Virus record (IMG/VR): IMGVR_UViG_3300034072_000758
Span: 248,001 to 312,000 of that record
Source of the DNA: a virus
Direction: 5' to 3' (one strand)
Length of the DNA stretch: 64,000 bases
Part shown: positions 54,972 to 63,205 of the stretch, one piece after another
How the letters are laid out: each line of letters begins with the position of its first letter
How positions within the stretch are numbered: position 1 is the stretch's first letter
Notes under the pieces: generated by a model
The model's input: the letters and a program-made list of their open reading frames with translations, nothing else
Told to the model about the DNA's origin: nothing
The model's database searches: none
Translations under genes and position numbers: made by a program

Positions 54972-57026
54972 TTATGATAGACCTTCTTCGTAAGTGGTAA
55001 AGTCGTTCTCTTTGCGGACCATTAGGACATTGTTGATACGCGCTGTCAAGTCGTCTTTGTGGCTGATCAAGAAAATAGATTTACCGCCTTCTCTTGACAT
55101 TGTTTTCAAAATAGCCAGCGCCGCTTCGACACCACTTGTATCCGTACCTTGATCCAAGATTTCGTCCACAAACATCAAGTTGACTTTTTCATTCATAGCT
55201 TCCCAAACATCGCGGAACGCCCAAGATGTAGCCATGATTACACGATTCATTTCACCTCTGGACAATTGCTCAAAGTCGTAATCACGACCTACTTGAGAAA
55301 TCTCGACAGTGAGATCGGACATGAAACGCACTTGGTGTGGAAGGCCCAGCTTTTCCAAGTAGTGAGACATACGATAGTTGAGGTGGTGAATGTTCTGATC
55401 GATGATCTTCTTACGGATAAAGCTGTCCTTGTTGGTTAATAACTTCAACAGGAACTCTTGATGCTTCAAGAGCAATTCCGCATCATTCAAGCCCTCATAA
55501 TCGATCTCTTGAAGCGTAGCGGTCAAGGTCTCGATCTGGTAGGTATTCGGATTGTCTTTCGCGCTTTCGGTCTCGTAATCCTTAACTAGATTATCTACAG
55601 TCTGTTTAGTCTGGTAGATTTCATCCTTGGACGAGAAAATGAGTTGTGGCTTATCACCCAGACCAGCAAGTCGATCATTCAAGATTTGAATACCCGCATT
55701 CAGATCAGCAAGTTCGGTTATTTTTTCGATCAGCGATTGCTCGACCATAACTCGATTAGCTTCTTGCTCAGAAGCCTTCGTGGCAGCTTCTTCCGTGATT
55801 TGCTTGATTTCCGCTTGGATGTTGACGATTTCGTTTTCAAAAGCAGTTTTCTTACCTTCTAGCGAAACAAGGTCTTTTTCTAAAGCGACCAGACTTGCGG
55901 ACATATTCTCGATAACGGATGCTAAGTGATCCGTACCTTCAAGGTTCTGGCCGCAACAAACGCATACCTGATCATCCGCATTTTCGATGTCGGCAGCAAC
56001 CTTGGCGAACTCAACAGCTTTGTTTTCCATTGCCGTTTCGGTAGCGGCGATGTCACGCTTCTTACGAGCAATTTCATTCTCAAGACGGGTGATCTGCGGA
56101 TCGGAACCCCCAGAGGTCACGGTTTTGATCTGAGAGTTCAGGAGAGCAATTTCACGCTGGGTGACTTGGATCGACTTTTGCAGGTTGACCTTTTCCTGTT
56201 CAATAGTCGCGGCGGCAGAAACCCATGCCTGATAATCGTCGTATTTCTTAAGTTCGCCATCAAAATCGATTTCCGAGAAGGCAGCAATATCCTGTTCAAG
56301 TTGTGTCAGGCGGGAGGCATGTGTGCGGTCCCATTGATCGCGGCTTATTTCGAGAGCCTTGATAGATGTGCTAATATGAGCATTCGATTCTGTCTTGGCG
56401 CGAATGACAGCCTGTATATTTTTGATGTCGTCCTTTGTAGCCGTGATTTCTGTTTTCAATGACGCGGCGCGGGTTGAAATTTGAGAAATGGCGATCAGTT
56501 CTTCAATCACTTCACGTTGTTCAGCGGCCTTCATTTGAAGAAATGGCGTGGTATGAGTATTCAACGCAATCAGATGACGGAAGAGATTATAACTCATACC
56601 AACGGCGCGCTCAATCTCTTCTTGAGTATGACGGTTTTCACCTAAAGCGTTGTCTTCTTCGGTATCGTAGTCTTGTTTCTGATCGTTGATAAAGAAACGC
56701 AGAACATTCGGCTTGCGGCCTCGCTCAATACGGTACACGACATCACCCTTTTCAAACTCAAGAGTGACAATCATGTTTTTCGTATTGATATTGTTGATCA
56801 GGTTGTCTTTCTTGATGTTCGAGATCGGCGAGCCGTACAGAGCATAAGAAATTGCCTGAATGATAACCGACTTACCCACGCCGTTGCGCGAGATACCCGA
56901 ACCATTGGAAGTGTCCTTGTTTTCTCCCAGAACAAGCGTAAGACCTTTTTTGTCCAAGGTAATCGCCGTGGTGACGTTACCGACAGACAAGAAGTTTTTC
57001 ATGGAAATGTTGAGAATATTAAGCAT
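54972..57026 (-). CDS. gp46-type recombination nuclease ATPase (SbcC/Rad50-like)
   Basis: 684 residues. Walker A ISRNGVGKSVIIQAIS near residue 45; two long coiled coils around a zinc hook DDQVCVCCGQNL (about 350-360); C-terminal signature QLSRGEMNRVIMATSWA and Walker B LMFVDEILDQGTD. With the next gene it makes the T4 gp46/gp47 complex, which resects DNA ends for recombination-dependent replication and host DNA breakdown. Confidence 0.95.
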   Translation of the reverse strand: MLNILNISMKNFLSVGNVTTAITLDKKGLTLVLGENKDTSNGSGISRNGVGKSVIIQAISYALYGSPISNIKKDNLINNINTKNMIVTLEFEKGDVVYRIERGRKPNVLRFFINDQKQDYDTEEDNALGENRHTQEEIERAVGMSYNLFRHLIALNTHTTPFLQMKAAEQREVIEELIAISQISTRAASLKTEITATKDDIKNIQAVIRAKTESNAHISTSIKALEISRDQWDRTHASRLTQLEQDIAAFSEIDFDGELKKYDDYQAWVSAAATIEQEKVNLQKSIQVTQREIALLNSQIKTVTSGGSDPQITRLENEIARKKRDIAATETAMENKAVEFAKVAADIENADDQVCVCCGQNLEGTDHLASVIENMSASLVALEKDLVSLEGKKTAFENEIVNIQAEIKQITEEAATKASEQEANRVMVEQSLIEKITELADLNAGIQILNDRLAGLGDKPQLIFSSKDEIYQTKQTVDNLVKDYETESAKDNPNTYQIETLTATLQEIDYEGLNDAELLLKHQEFLLKLLTNKDSFIRKKIIDQNIHHLNYRMSHYLEKLGLPHQVRFMSDLTVEISQVGRDYDFEQLSRGEMNRVIMATSWAFRDVWEAMNEKVNLMFVDEILDQGTDTSGVEAALAILKTMSREGGKSIFLISHKDDLTARINNVLMVRKENDFTTYEEGLS

Positions 57027-57031
57027 GGGTC

Positions 57032-58048
57032 TTACATATTTTTCAGAGTGTTGTAGATAGCAATAAGCTTCTGGCTTTGAATGTCTTTGCTAGTGATACT
57101 ATTCAGACCTTCAATTACGATCTGATCAATCGACTGATAATCGACGTTTTCTTCAAACTCAGCGGCTTCAACCGATACCGCTTGCGGAACCAATTCCAGC
57201 TTACGAAGCCCATAGTTTTTGATGAACTCTTCCTTGATGACCTGAGACTCTTCATATGTAATGTCAAAGTCTATGGCGACCCGTGCCGACATCTTTTGCT
57301 TGAGCATTTCATTAGGCTTATTGATCATGTCGCTAAGACGCATGGTTCGGAACAACGGTTGTTCATCCCAAGCCTTAAAGATGGGGTCTTTACCCCATTC
57401 CAACATCATAATCCCACGGTCCTGATCCCAAGCATCCGAATAGTTGAATGGAAAAGTATTACCAATATAGACCACGTTCTTCTTTTGCTGGCGGATGTGG
57501 AAGTGTCCAGAGAATACATATTCTTGGTTCACAAACGAACTATGAGTAACCGAGTGACCAGTCTCAGGCATGACGACTTTCGCGTTCATCATAAAGCCAC
57601 CCATTTCCAAATGACCAAATGCATAGCGTGTCTTGATATTCGGAAGCTTCTTGTGTTCGTCCCCGACCAGCCAAGGCAACAAAAGAACATCGTCCATGAC
57701 TGTGGGTTCGGTAATTACCTTGATGTTGGGAAGAAGCTTGGCGAACTCGACCGACGACAGGTCGCGCTTATCACGATAGAACAGATCGTGGTTGCCGGGA
57801 AGCCAGATTACATTGAAGGCTTCGTTGAGCTTTTCCATACCACGAAGGCCGTAGTGGAGCGTCGAAACGGCAACAGAGTGGCGATTATCAAAGTAATCAC
57901 CACAGAAGATCATGGTTTCAGCGCCCCACGTTTTCCCCTGTTCAATAGCCCAATCGATAAACTCTAAGTTATCAAGATTAGCTTGGGGCGAATTACCCGT
58001 TCTACCAAAGTGAATATCAGTAAAAGAAATGGCTTTCTTAAAGAGCAT
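57032..58048 (-). CDS. gp47-type recombination nuclease (SbcD/Mre11-like)
   Basis: 338 residues. Metallophosphoesterase motifs: FTDIHFGRTG (8-17), FCGDYFDNRH, VIWLPGNHDLFYRD, AFGHLEMGG and FSGHFHIRQ. The C-terminal region binds the ATPase partner. Six bases separate it from the gp46-type gene. Confidence 0.95.
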   Translation of the reverse strand: MLFKKAISFTDIHFGRTGNSPQANLDNLEFIDWAIEQGKTWGAETMIFCGDYFDNRHSVAVSTLHYGLRGMEKLNEAFNVIWLPGNHDLFYRDKRDLSSVEFAKLLPNIKVITEPTVMDDVLLLPWLVGDEHKKLPNIKTRYAFGHLEMGGFMMNAKVVMPETGHSVTHSSFVNQEYVFSGHFHIRQQKKNVVYIGNTFPFNYSDAWDQDRGIMMLEWGKDPIFKAWDEQPLFRTMRLSDMINKPNEMLKQKMSARVAIDFDITYEESQVIKEEFIKNYGLRKLELVPQAVSVEAAEFEENVDYQSIDQIVIEGLNSITSKDIQSQKLIAIYNTLKNM

Positions 58049-58147
58049 CGTATTACCTTCTTTCCTATAAAAGGTATATCATGGTTAACAATGCTGTTAC
58101 AATTTAAATGAGTCAAATCAAACAATAAAAAAGGTAAGCCGAATCGC

Positions 58148-58175
58148 TTGACAAACAAAGTTTTTGATATATTGT
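58148..58175 (+). promoter_or_regulatory. early-type sigma70 promoter
   Basis: CTTGACA (-35 at 58148-58153), 16 bases, TATTGT (58170-58175), then a CGGAGAT site before the ATG at 58213. Confidence 0.6.
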
Positions 58176-58212
58176 CTATCTATCAATATATAAAATATTC
58201 GGAGATACAAAT

Positions 58213-58926
58213 ATGCTGAACTCTATGGTTTTTGAAGGTGATATGAATGTCGCTGGTTCGTTTTGCGATGCTGACCTTCGAGCTATTCGTAATCCGAAAT
58301 GGCAAGCGAAAGTAGAACGCTATCTTTCGCGCCTTCCCTTTAAGTTTGATTTGATCATCCGTAATCAAACACCAGAAGATCATTTCAAAATTCTAACAAA
58401 AGTCATTCTGGGTGGTCATACACACCAACCAGAATCCAATATTTTGTCCGAAGATGATCTCAAACGAAATAAGGACGACACAATCACCATTATTCTTGGT
58501 GGTAATCGAGAACTTGGAACATCCGCTAATAAAATAAATGGCGAAGCTTTTACTCCGTGGATTTTAGTTCATAGGATGGCTCATGCTATGGATTTTGCTA
58601 TGGCCATAAAGGATGGCGCTGGTTGGAAGATGGGGACGGCTGAATACAAAGCATGGCATACTGCCTATAGCAACCTCACCAATCATCTTCCGGTTACATA
58701 CGAAAACTATGGTATTAAAACTGCTATACCGGGAACTAAAGTTAATGATTTCCATATCGAAGTCATGACTAAGTATATGATCAACAATAAACTACGTCCG
58801 CACGAGGACGGTTTTGTTGGACCTCTGAGACAACATTATCTTAGGCCATCGGATCATATTCTTCATTTTGAGCAATGTGCTCATGCTTTCATCGAATCTT
58901 GTGTCGGGAAGGTCTTTTATTTCTGA
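58213..58926 (+). CDS. conserved phage protein, HRMAHA family
   Basis: 237 residues. GNRELGTSANKINGEAFTPW, ILVHRMAHAMDFA, and VMTKYMINNKLRP. The 'T-P-W-I...H-R-x-x-H-A' motif recurs in phage proteins of unknown function; the spaced His pair could be a metal site. Strong early promoter and GGAG site. Confidence 0.6.
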   Translation: MLNSMVFEGDMNVAGSFCDADLRAIRNPKWQAKVERYLSRLPFKFDLIIRNQTPEDHFKILTKVILGGHTHQPESNILSEDDLKRNKDDTITIILGGNRELGTSANKINGEAFTPWILVHRMAHAMDFAMAIKDGAGWKMGTAEYKAWHTAYSNLTNHLPVTYENYGIKTAIPGTKVNDFHIEVMTKYMINNKLRPHEDGFVGPLRQHYLRPSDHILHFEQCAHAFIESCVGKVFYF

Positions 58927-58930
58927 TAGC

Positions 58931-58958
58931 TTGACAAGCCCATGTTTTATGTTAAACT
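58931..58958 (+). promoter_or_regulatory. early-type sigma70 promoter
   Basis: AGCTTGACA (-35 at 58931-58936), 16 bases, TAAACT (58953-58958), then CAGGAG and the ATG at 58991. Confidence 0.6.
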
Positions 58959-58990
58959 GTAAGTATATCAAATATACAGGAGTACAAAAT

Positions 58991-59146
58991 ATGGGCTTAT
59001 TTCTTTGGACTATCGTTTTGCTCTCTGCGCTGGTACTCATTTGGGTATTCCTCGGCGCTGTGTATATTTTCATGGGAACCGCTGCTGGCCTGTTCATAGT
59101 CTGGCTCGGTCGTCTCTTCGGCTTTTGGGGTAGCCCCGTACTATGA
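58991..59146 (+). CDS. small membrane protein, 51 aa
   Basis: MGLFLWTIVLLSALVLIWVF, then a second hydrophobic stretch; two membrane spans. Overlaps the next ATG by four bases. Could be a holin-like or superinfection protein; unproven. Confidence 0.6.
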   Translation: MGLFLWTIVLLSALVLIWVFLGAVYIFMGTAAGLFIVWLGRLFGFWGSPVL

Positions 59147-59547
59147 GTGACATCGGCATTAAATTCATCCAAGACTATCATGAGGGAAAGTACGGTTACG
59201 CGGTGCGTGACGAAATGAAAGCTCTCATGTTCTATCGCGCTACCTTTCTGGAAACAGAAGATCAGCGGCGTAGTATGCTGTGGGCTTTCGAGAACAGCAT
59301 CGGTGGCGACGGTCGTTGTGCTTGGGTTGGTCCAGATGGTGACATCATATATGTTCAACACGGCCATCATCTAGCCGTCGCGGAACATATATTCATGACT
59401 TCCGAAGGGGAGTTTGAAAAAATCTGGGCGAAAATTACTCGATCTACCAAGTCGCCAGAAGACGCACTCAAGTACGTCGAAAACCCCACACGCCGCCAAA
59501 AGCGCTTTGTGGAAGAAACCTTTTACAATCATCGTAAGGAGTCCTAA
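59143..59547 (+). CDS. hypothetical protein, 134 aa
   Basis: Contains ALMFYRATFLETEDQRRSML and GPDGDIIYVQHGHHLAVAEH; a His-rich central strand and a basic C-terminus. Coupled between two membrane-protein genes. Function unknown. Confidence 0.6.
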   Translation: MSDIGIKFIQDYHEGKYGYAVRDEMKALMFYRATFLETEDQRRSMLWAFENSIGGDGRCAWVGPDGDIIYVQHGHHLAVAEHIFMTSEGEFEKIWAKITRSTKSPEDALKYVENPTRRQKRFVEETFYNHRKES

Positions 59548-59817
59548 ATGTCTATTCTCGCAATTCTCATGGCAATCATTCTACTGGTCGTCATGTACGC
59601 TGTTCTCCAATTCATCTTCTTTTTTGTCGGCGGCTTCGTCGGCGGTATCTGGACAATCCTGTCCAAAAGCATGAAGGGTCTCGCTATCAAGGGCGTCATT
59701 ACTGCGTGTGTGATGTTCGGTGGACCCTTCGTCACCACGCTCCTGCTGTACCCGCCGATCTTCGAGTTCTTATTTCACCGAAACTTCTGGGCGCTCTTGA
59801 GCACACCGGTCATCTAA
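59548..59817 (+). CDS. membrane protein, 89 aa
   Basis: Starts directly after the previous stop; AAGGAG site. Hydrophobic spans at about 2-35 and 50-70 with a Gly-rich turn (GGFVGGIW). Two to three membrane helices. Function unknown. A terminator follows. Confidence 0.6.
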   Translation: MSILAILMAIILLVVMYAVLQFIFFFVGGFVGGIWTILSKSMKGLAIKGVITACVMFGGPFVTTLLLYPPIFEFLFHRNFWALLSTPVI

Positions 59818-59822
59818 AAAAG

Positions 59823-59851
59823 AAAAAGCCTCCCAACCGGGAGGCTTTTTT
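59823..59851. terminator. bidirectional intrinsic terminator
   Basis: GCCTCCC-AACC-GGGAGGC stem with A5 before and T6 after; serves both the operon ending at 59817 and the gp55 gene ending at 59850. Confidence 0.9.
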
Positions 59852-60638
59852 AATCGTTTGTTCCGACTGCTGCGGCCTTGGCTGCTGCGGCGGCTTCTTG
59901 TTGTTTCTTCATTTCCATTTCGTGTTCGATCTGGCGAGTATGAGACGGGCTGCTACCATACATCATGAGCAAATCGTCACGCAAGTGCTGGTGTTGTTTC
60001 TCAATGTTCAGGATACGAGTGAAGCACATCTTCATACAAGTGGTCAGATAACTGAACGGGTTAGATGATTTGCTTTCGTCAAATTGAAGACCAACCTGAG
60101 ACATCTGAACTAACGCTTGCCCTTTCATTTCCTCGGCGTAGGTGTAGCCTCGCCAGTTCGACTTCTCAGCATAACGAGTGACCATGATTAGCATCATACG
60201 GGCCAGACGACGATTGATCGTCCCGTGCGTGATACAGAAGTGGCCATTATCGAAGCCACCCACCCAATGTGATCTCAGAACTTCTTTGGGGCCTTCGGGT
60301 GTCATAATGTAATGCTTGAAAGGTGGGAAAGGAGTCTTCTTCCAAGGGGTCGAGTTCTTCTTTTGTTTGTCGGTCGCGTCTTTGAGCGGAATATGCTCGG
60401 CAGTCATGACACGCAAGACGATGTTCTCAGGTGTCAATTTCTTCTCTTGTTTCTTCTTGGTAAGACTTTCGGCGATAATTTGTTCAATCAATTCGTCATT
60501 AAACTTATTGACATCATCAACGATATAATCATATTGAATATACTTTTCATCAAGATAAGAACAATATGAAGCTTTACTTAAATTAATCTCACGTAGAAGG
60601 TCTTTGTTTCGAACAAATTCTACTGGTTTCTTAATCAT
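59850..60638 (-). CDS. gp55-type late-transcription sigma factor
   Basis: 262 residues, longer than T4 gp55 (about 185). FVRNKDLLREINLSKA matches the gp55 start (YVNNKELL). The core WRGYTYAEEMKGQALVQMSQ, then FDESKSSNPFSYLTTCMKMC and FTRILNIEKQ, matches the gp55 sigma region 2 (FSGYT...FDETKYKNPHAYIT...RIKKE). A mid-protein insertion (about residues 60-120) and a Gln/Ala-rich tail are extra. In T4 gp55 directs RNA polymerase to TATAAATA boxes, the same boxes seen before the late genes here. Promoter overlaps a large palindrome. Confidence 0.93.
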   Translation of the reverse strand: MIKKPVEFVRNKDLLREINLSKASYCSYLDEKYIQYDYIVDDVNKFNDELIEQIIAESLTKKKQEKKLTPENIVLRVMTAEHIPLKDATDKQKKNSTPWKKTPFPPFKHYIMTPEGPKEVLRSHWVGGFDNGHFCITHGTINRRLARMMLIMVTRYAEKSNWRGYTYAEEMKGQALVQMSQVGLQFDESKSSNPFSYLTTCMKMCFTRILNIEKQHQHLRDDLLMMYGSSPSHTRQIEHEMEMKKQQEAAAAAKAAAVGTND

Positions 60639-60661
60639 TACAATTCCTCGGCAAGAATCTA

Positions 60662-60706
60662 TAGTATAGTTAATTAACTATACTAAATCAATATTTTTAT
60701 TGATTT
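60662..60706 (-). promoter_or_regulatory. gp55 promoter overlaid by two inverted repeats
   Basis: A perfect 24-base palindrome (60662-60685, centre TTAATTAA) adjoins a second inverted repeat, AAATCAATA-TTTT-TATTGATTT (60685-60706). On the reverse strand TTGATT (60686-60691), 17 bases and TATACT (60663-60668) form a promoter for gp55, with the palindrome over the spacer and -10. On the forward strand TTGATT at 60701 may serve dfrA-type gene 60752. Confidence 0.6.
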
Positions 60707-60751
60707 AAAATGGAAGTGTGTTATTTATTAATCATACGTTGAGGAGGATTC

Positions 60752-61294
60752 ATGCGCGAGCCATTGATCAGCATTATTTTAGCCACCGATCTGAAATTGG
60801 GTATCGGTAAGGACGGTAAGTTGCCGTGGCATATTCCAGAGGACATGAAATGGTTCAGGACCATGACGAAAGACAAAATCGTCATCATGGGTTGGAAGAC
60901 TTGGGAAAGCCTCGCATTTCAGCCTCTTAAGGGACGGTTGAATGTTATCGTCACCTCTCGCAAAGAAACACCACAAGAAGAGTGGCTGACCGCTATCACA
61001 ATCTTTGTGAAGTCGATTGCCGATGCTCTAGCCGTAACCAAAATGAACGGTCATCCAGAAGCGGTCTTCATTGGTGGCGCTGTGTTGTGGGAGAGCTTAT
61101 TCGCAGACTATGTGGTAGACCGTATGTATATCACCGAAGTTCAAGGCGAATATGATTGTGATACGTTCTTCGACTACGTTGGTCGGGGAACCAAGCTCAC
61201 CAAATTCCAGTATGTCGCCAAGACAGATCGTTGTACATTTGCGATTGTGACGGACCCGGATAAGTTCGACAGGTTTCCGTCTATTCAGTATTAA
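60752..61294 (+). CDS. dihydrofolate reductase
   Basis: 180 residues. ISIILATDLKLGIGKDGKLP, WHIPEDMKWFRTMT (catalytic acidic residue and Trp), KIVIMGWKTWESL, LNVIVTSRK, and AVFIGGAVLWESLF are the standard motifs. It reduces dihydrofolate with NADPH, sustaining thymidylate synthesis. GAGGAGG ribosome binding site and a strong terminator downstream. Confidence 0.95.
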   Translation: MREPLISIILATDLKLGIGKDGKLPWHIPEDMKWFRTMTKDKIVIMGWKTWESLAFQPLKGRLNVIVTSRKETPQEEWLTAITIFVKSIADALAVTKMNGHPEAVFIGGAVLWESLFADYVVDRMYITEVQGEYDCDTFFDYVGRGTKLTKFQYVAKTDRCTFAIVTDPDKFDRFPSIQY

Positions 61295-61323
61295 AAAAGC
61301 CGCCCCGAAGGGCGGCTTTTTTT
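61293..61323. terminator. bidirectional intrinsic terminator
   Basis: GCCGCCC-CGAA-GGGCGGC stem with A-run and T-run on either side; between convergent dihydrofolate reductase and nicotinamidase genes. Confidence 0.92.
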
Positions 61324-61945
61324 AAATTATCTTGACGTTTGGTACGCCAGCATATTCCTCGGCGAGAACCTGATCGATGTCGCGGACGATACCCTTGACC
61401 AGATCGCGCTTGATGGTGACGTTAAAGCCGCGCTTGACGAAGCCTTCGACCGCCCAATGGACGCAGAAGTCAGCCGCCACGCCGACGATTTCGATGTCGG
61501 TAACACCGCTTTGTTTCAGACGGTCGAACATGGTTTCTGCCAGTTCAATACCATTATTCGCCAGCGTAAGGTCTGGGTCGGTCGGGTCTTCATTGAAATC
61601 CGACACCATGAATTGCTTCCACCACATACCGAAGACATCTTTTTCCAGACGATACATCGGAAGATCGGTATTCAGCGCAGTCGGATTGTCGATGACCAGT
61701 TGCCAGCCCCAAGTCGGCTTGACGCAGTGAATGCCGAATTGTTTGGCTTCTTCCGAGTCGGCATATTCTTCGGGATCATGTGTGTCGAAAGTCCAGAGGA
61801 CGCCTTGCGTTGTCTCTGGACGCAGGGCCTTAATATAGTTGGCCAGAGGCGCGATCAGCGAATCAGCACCAGCCACGGCCAGTGCGCCGGTTTGCGCGAT
61901 GAAGTCATTTTGTGCGTCGATGACTACGACGAATTTCTTACCCAT
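61322..61945 (-). CDS. pncA: nicotinamidase
   Basis: 207 residues from MGKKFVVVIDAQNDFI at 61945 with a GAGGGG site. Catalytic triad: Asp in DAQNDF, Lys in YRLEKDVFGMWW, Cys in IVGVAADFCVHWAVEGF. It deamidates nicotinamide to nicotinate, the first step of Preiss-Handler NAD salvage. Third gene of the NAD operon. Confidence 0.92.
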   Translation of the reverse strand: MGKKFVVVIDAQNDFIAQTGALAVAGADSLIAPLANYIKALRPETTQGVLWTFDTHDPEEYADSEEAKQFGIHCVKPTWGWQLVIDNPTALNTDLPMYRLEKDVFGMWWKQFMVSDFNEDPTDPDLTLANNGIELAETMFDRLKQSGVTDIEIVGVAADFCVHWAVEGFVKRGFNVTIKRDLVKGIVRDIDQVLAEEYAGVPNVKII

Positions 61946-61956
61946 TGTCTTTCCCC

Positions 61957-63201
61957 TCATACTTTCACAGGAATGTTTGTTTGGCCTTCGGTTCCGAAGA
62001 CACGGCGATAGCGGTCAATTTCCGAAGGCTGACCGATGGCCTTTAAATAGTTGTCCGACAGCTTCACCGCGCTGCGGCCATTGACCGTCTTGAGTTTACA
62101 AACGATACTCATGGCCTTCTTGCCAGCGGCACGGAAGTCGTTGGTGAAGTTGGTTCCCCAGCCGAAACCGAGGTTGACACGTTCCGCGAAATAGTCACGA
62201 AGTTCAACCATATCCGTTCCGTTCAAAACGTAGGTGTCGTTGTTGTCCGAAACGTCCACGTCCAGCCCATCGGCGAAAATGACAGTCTTTTCCTGCGGAT
62301 TGCGGTCATTTTCCAACCACCACTTAATTAATTCTTCGCCAGCCACATAGGCGTCCTTGGAGTCTGGACGAATTGATGGCCAATCCAGAAGATATTCTGG
62401 CGCATCCTTGAGGAACTGGCTGGTTCCGTAAGTATCGGGAAGAATGGTACGGCGATCCGGGTACATTTCGCCCCAGAGTTCAGTAACCTTGTAAGGCGAA
62501 TGTTTGAGGTCTTCGTCCGTTTCGGCTAATGCGGCTTGCGCCATCGGAAGCTCATGGGCGTTGGTGCCAACGGCTTTCAGGTTATATTTCATGGCAAAAT
62601 AAACGTTCGATGTGCCGACGATGACGCCGTAATCCACCGCCATGCGGATCGCGCGGTCTTGCCAAGCGAACGAATGGCGGCGGCGGGTGCCCATATCAGC
62701 AAAGACCACCTTGTTTTCTTGAAGGCGTTGAAGCTTCTGATGAAGAATGAACGCCGCGACTTCTTGATCATCATCTTCCTTCGATGGATCGGGATCGACC
62801 GAGGCCATTTCATTGATGATAGCAAGAACGTAGATTTCCCAAAGGGTCGTCTGTTCGATAGGACCGGTGAACGTAATTTCGTACTGGCCTTCTTCGGTCT
62901 TCGACGGGACAATGGCGAAGCTGACCTTATCAAAGTTGAAGGTCTTGAGCCATTTCAGAAAGTCCTTGTCGAAGTTGCCCTGCGAACCAATGTAGGCGAT
63001 TTCAGCCGGTGTGAACCGGAGATCGTAGAGTGAATTGATTTCGAGGCTCAAATGCTCTATATCGACCAGATCAGCCAGCTTGATTCCTTTGGAACGATTA
63101 GTAACCGCCCAAGTCGAAACCGTGCCACGAAGATGCTTCCAGTGATATTGGAGCATGGTGAACTTGTACAAATCATTGTCTGCGAGTGTCGTGATAATCA
63201 T
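61957..63201 (-). CDS. pncB: nicotinate phosphoribosyltransferase
   Basis: 414 residues, normal length. ADNDLYKFTMLQYHW at the start, FADMGTRRRHSFAWQ (active site His region), VGTNAHELPMAQAAL, and GFGWGTNFTND near the end, where phosphate is bound. Converts nicotinate and PRPP to nicotinate mononucleotide. The GTN-A-HE motif favours a nicotinate rather than nicotinamide enzyme. Four bases from the upstream gene. Confidence 0.93.
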   Translation of the reverse strand: MIITTLADNDLYKFTMLQYHWKHLRGTVSTWAVTNRSKGIKLADLVDIEHLSLEINSLYDLRFTPAEIAYIGSQGNFDKDFLKWLKTFNFDKVSFAIVPSKTEEGQYEITFTGPIEQTTLWEIYVLAIINEMASVDPDPSKEDDDQEVAAFILHQKLQRLQENKVVFADMGTRRRHSFAWQDRAIRMAVDYGVIVGTSNVYFAMKYNLKAVGTNAHELPMAQAALAETDEDLKHSPYKVTELWGEMYPDRRTILPDTYGTSQFLKDAPEYLLDWPSIRPDSKDAYVAGEELIKWWLENDRNPQEKTVIFADGLDVDVSDNNDTYVLNGTDMVELRDYFAERVNLGFGWGTNFTNDFRAAGKKAMSIVCKLKTVNGRSAVKLSDNYLKAIGQPSEIDRYRRVFGTEGQTNIPVKV

Positions 63202-63205
63202 GGCC

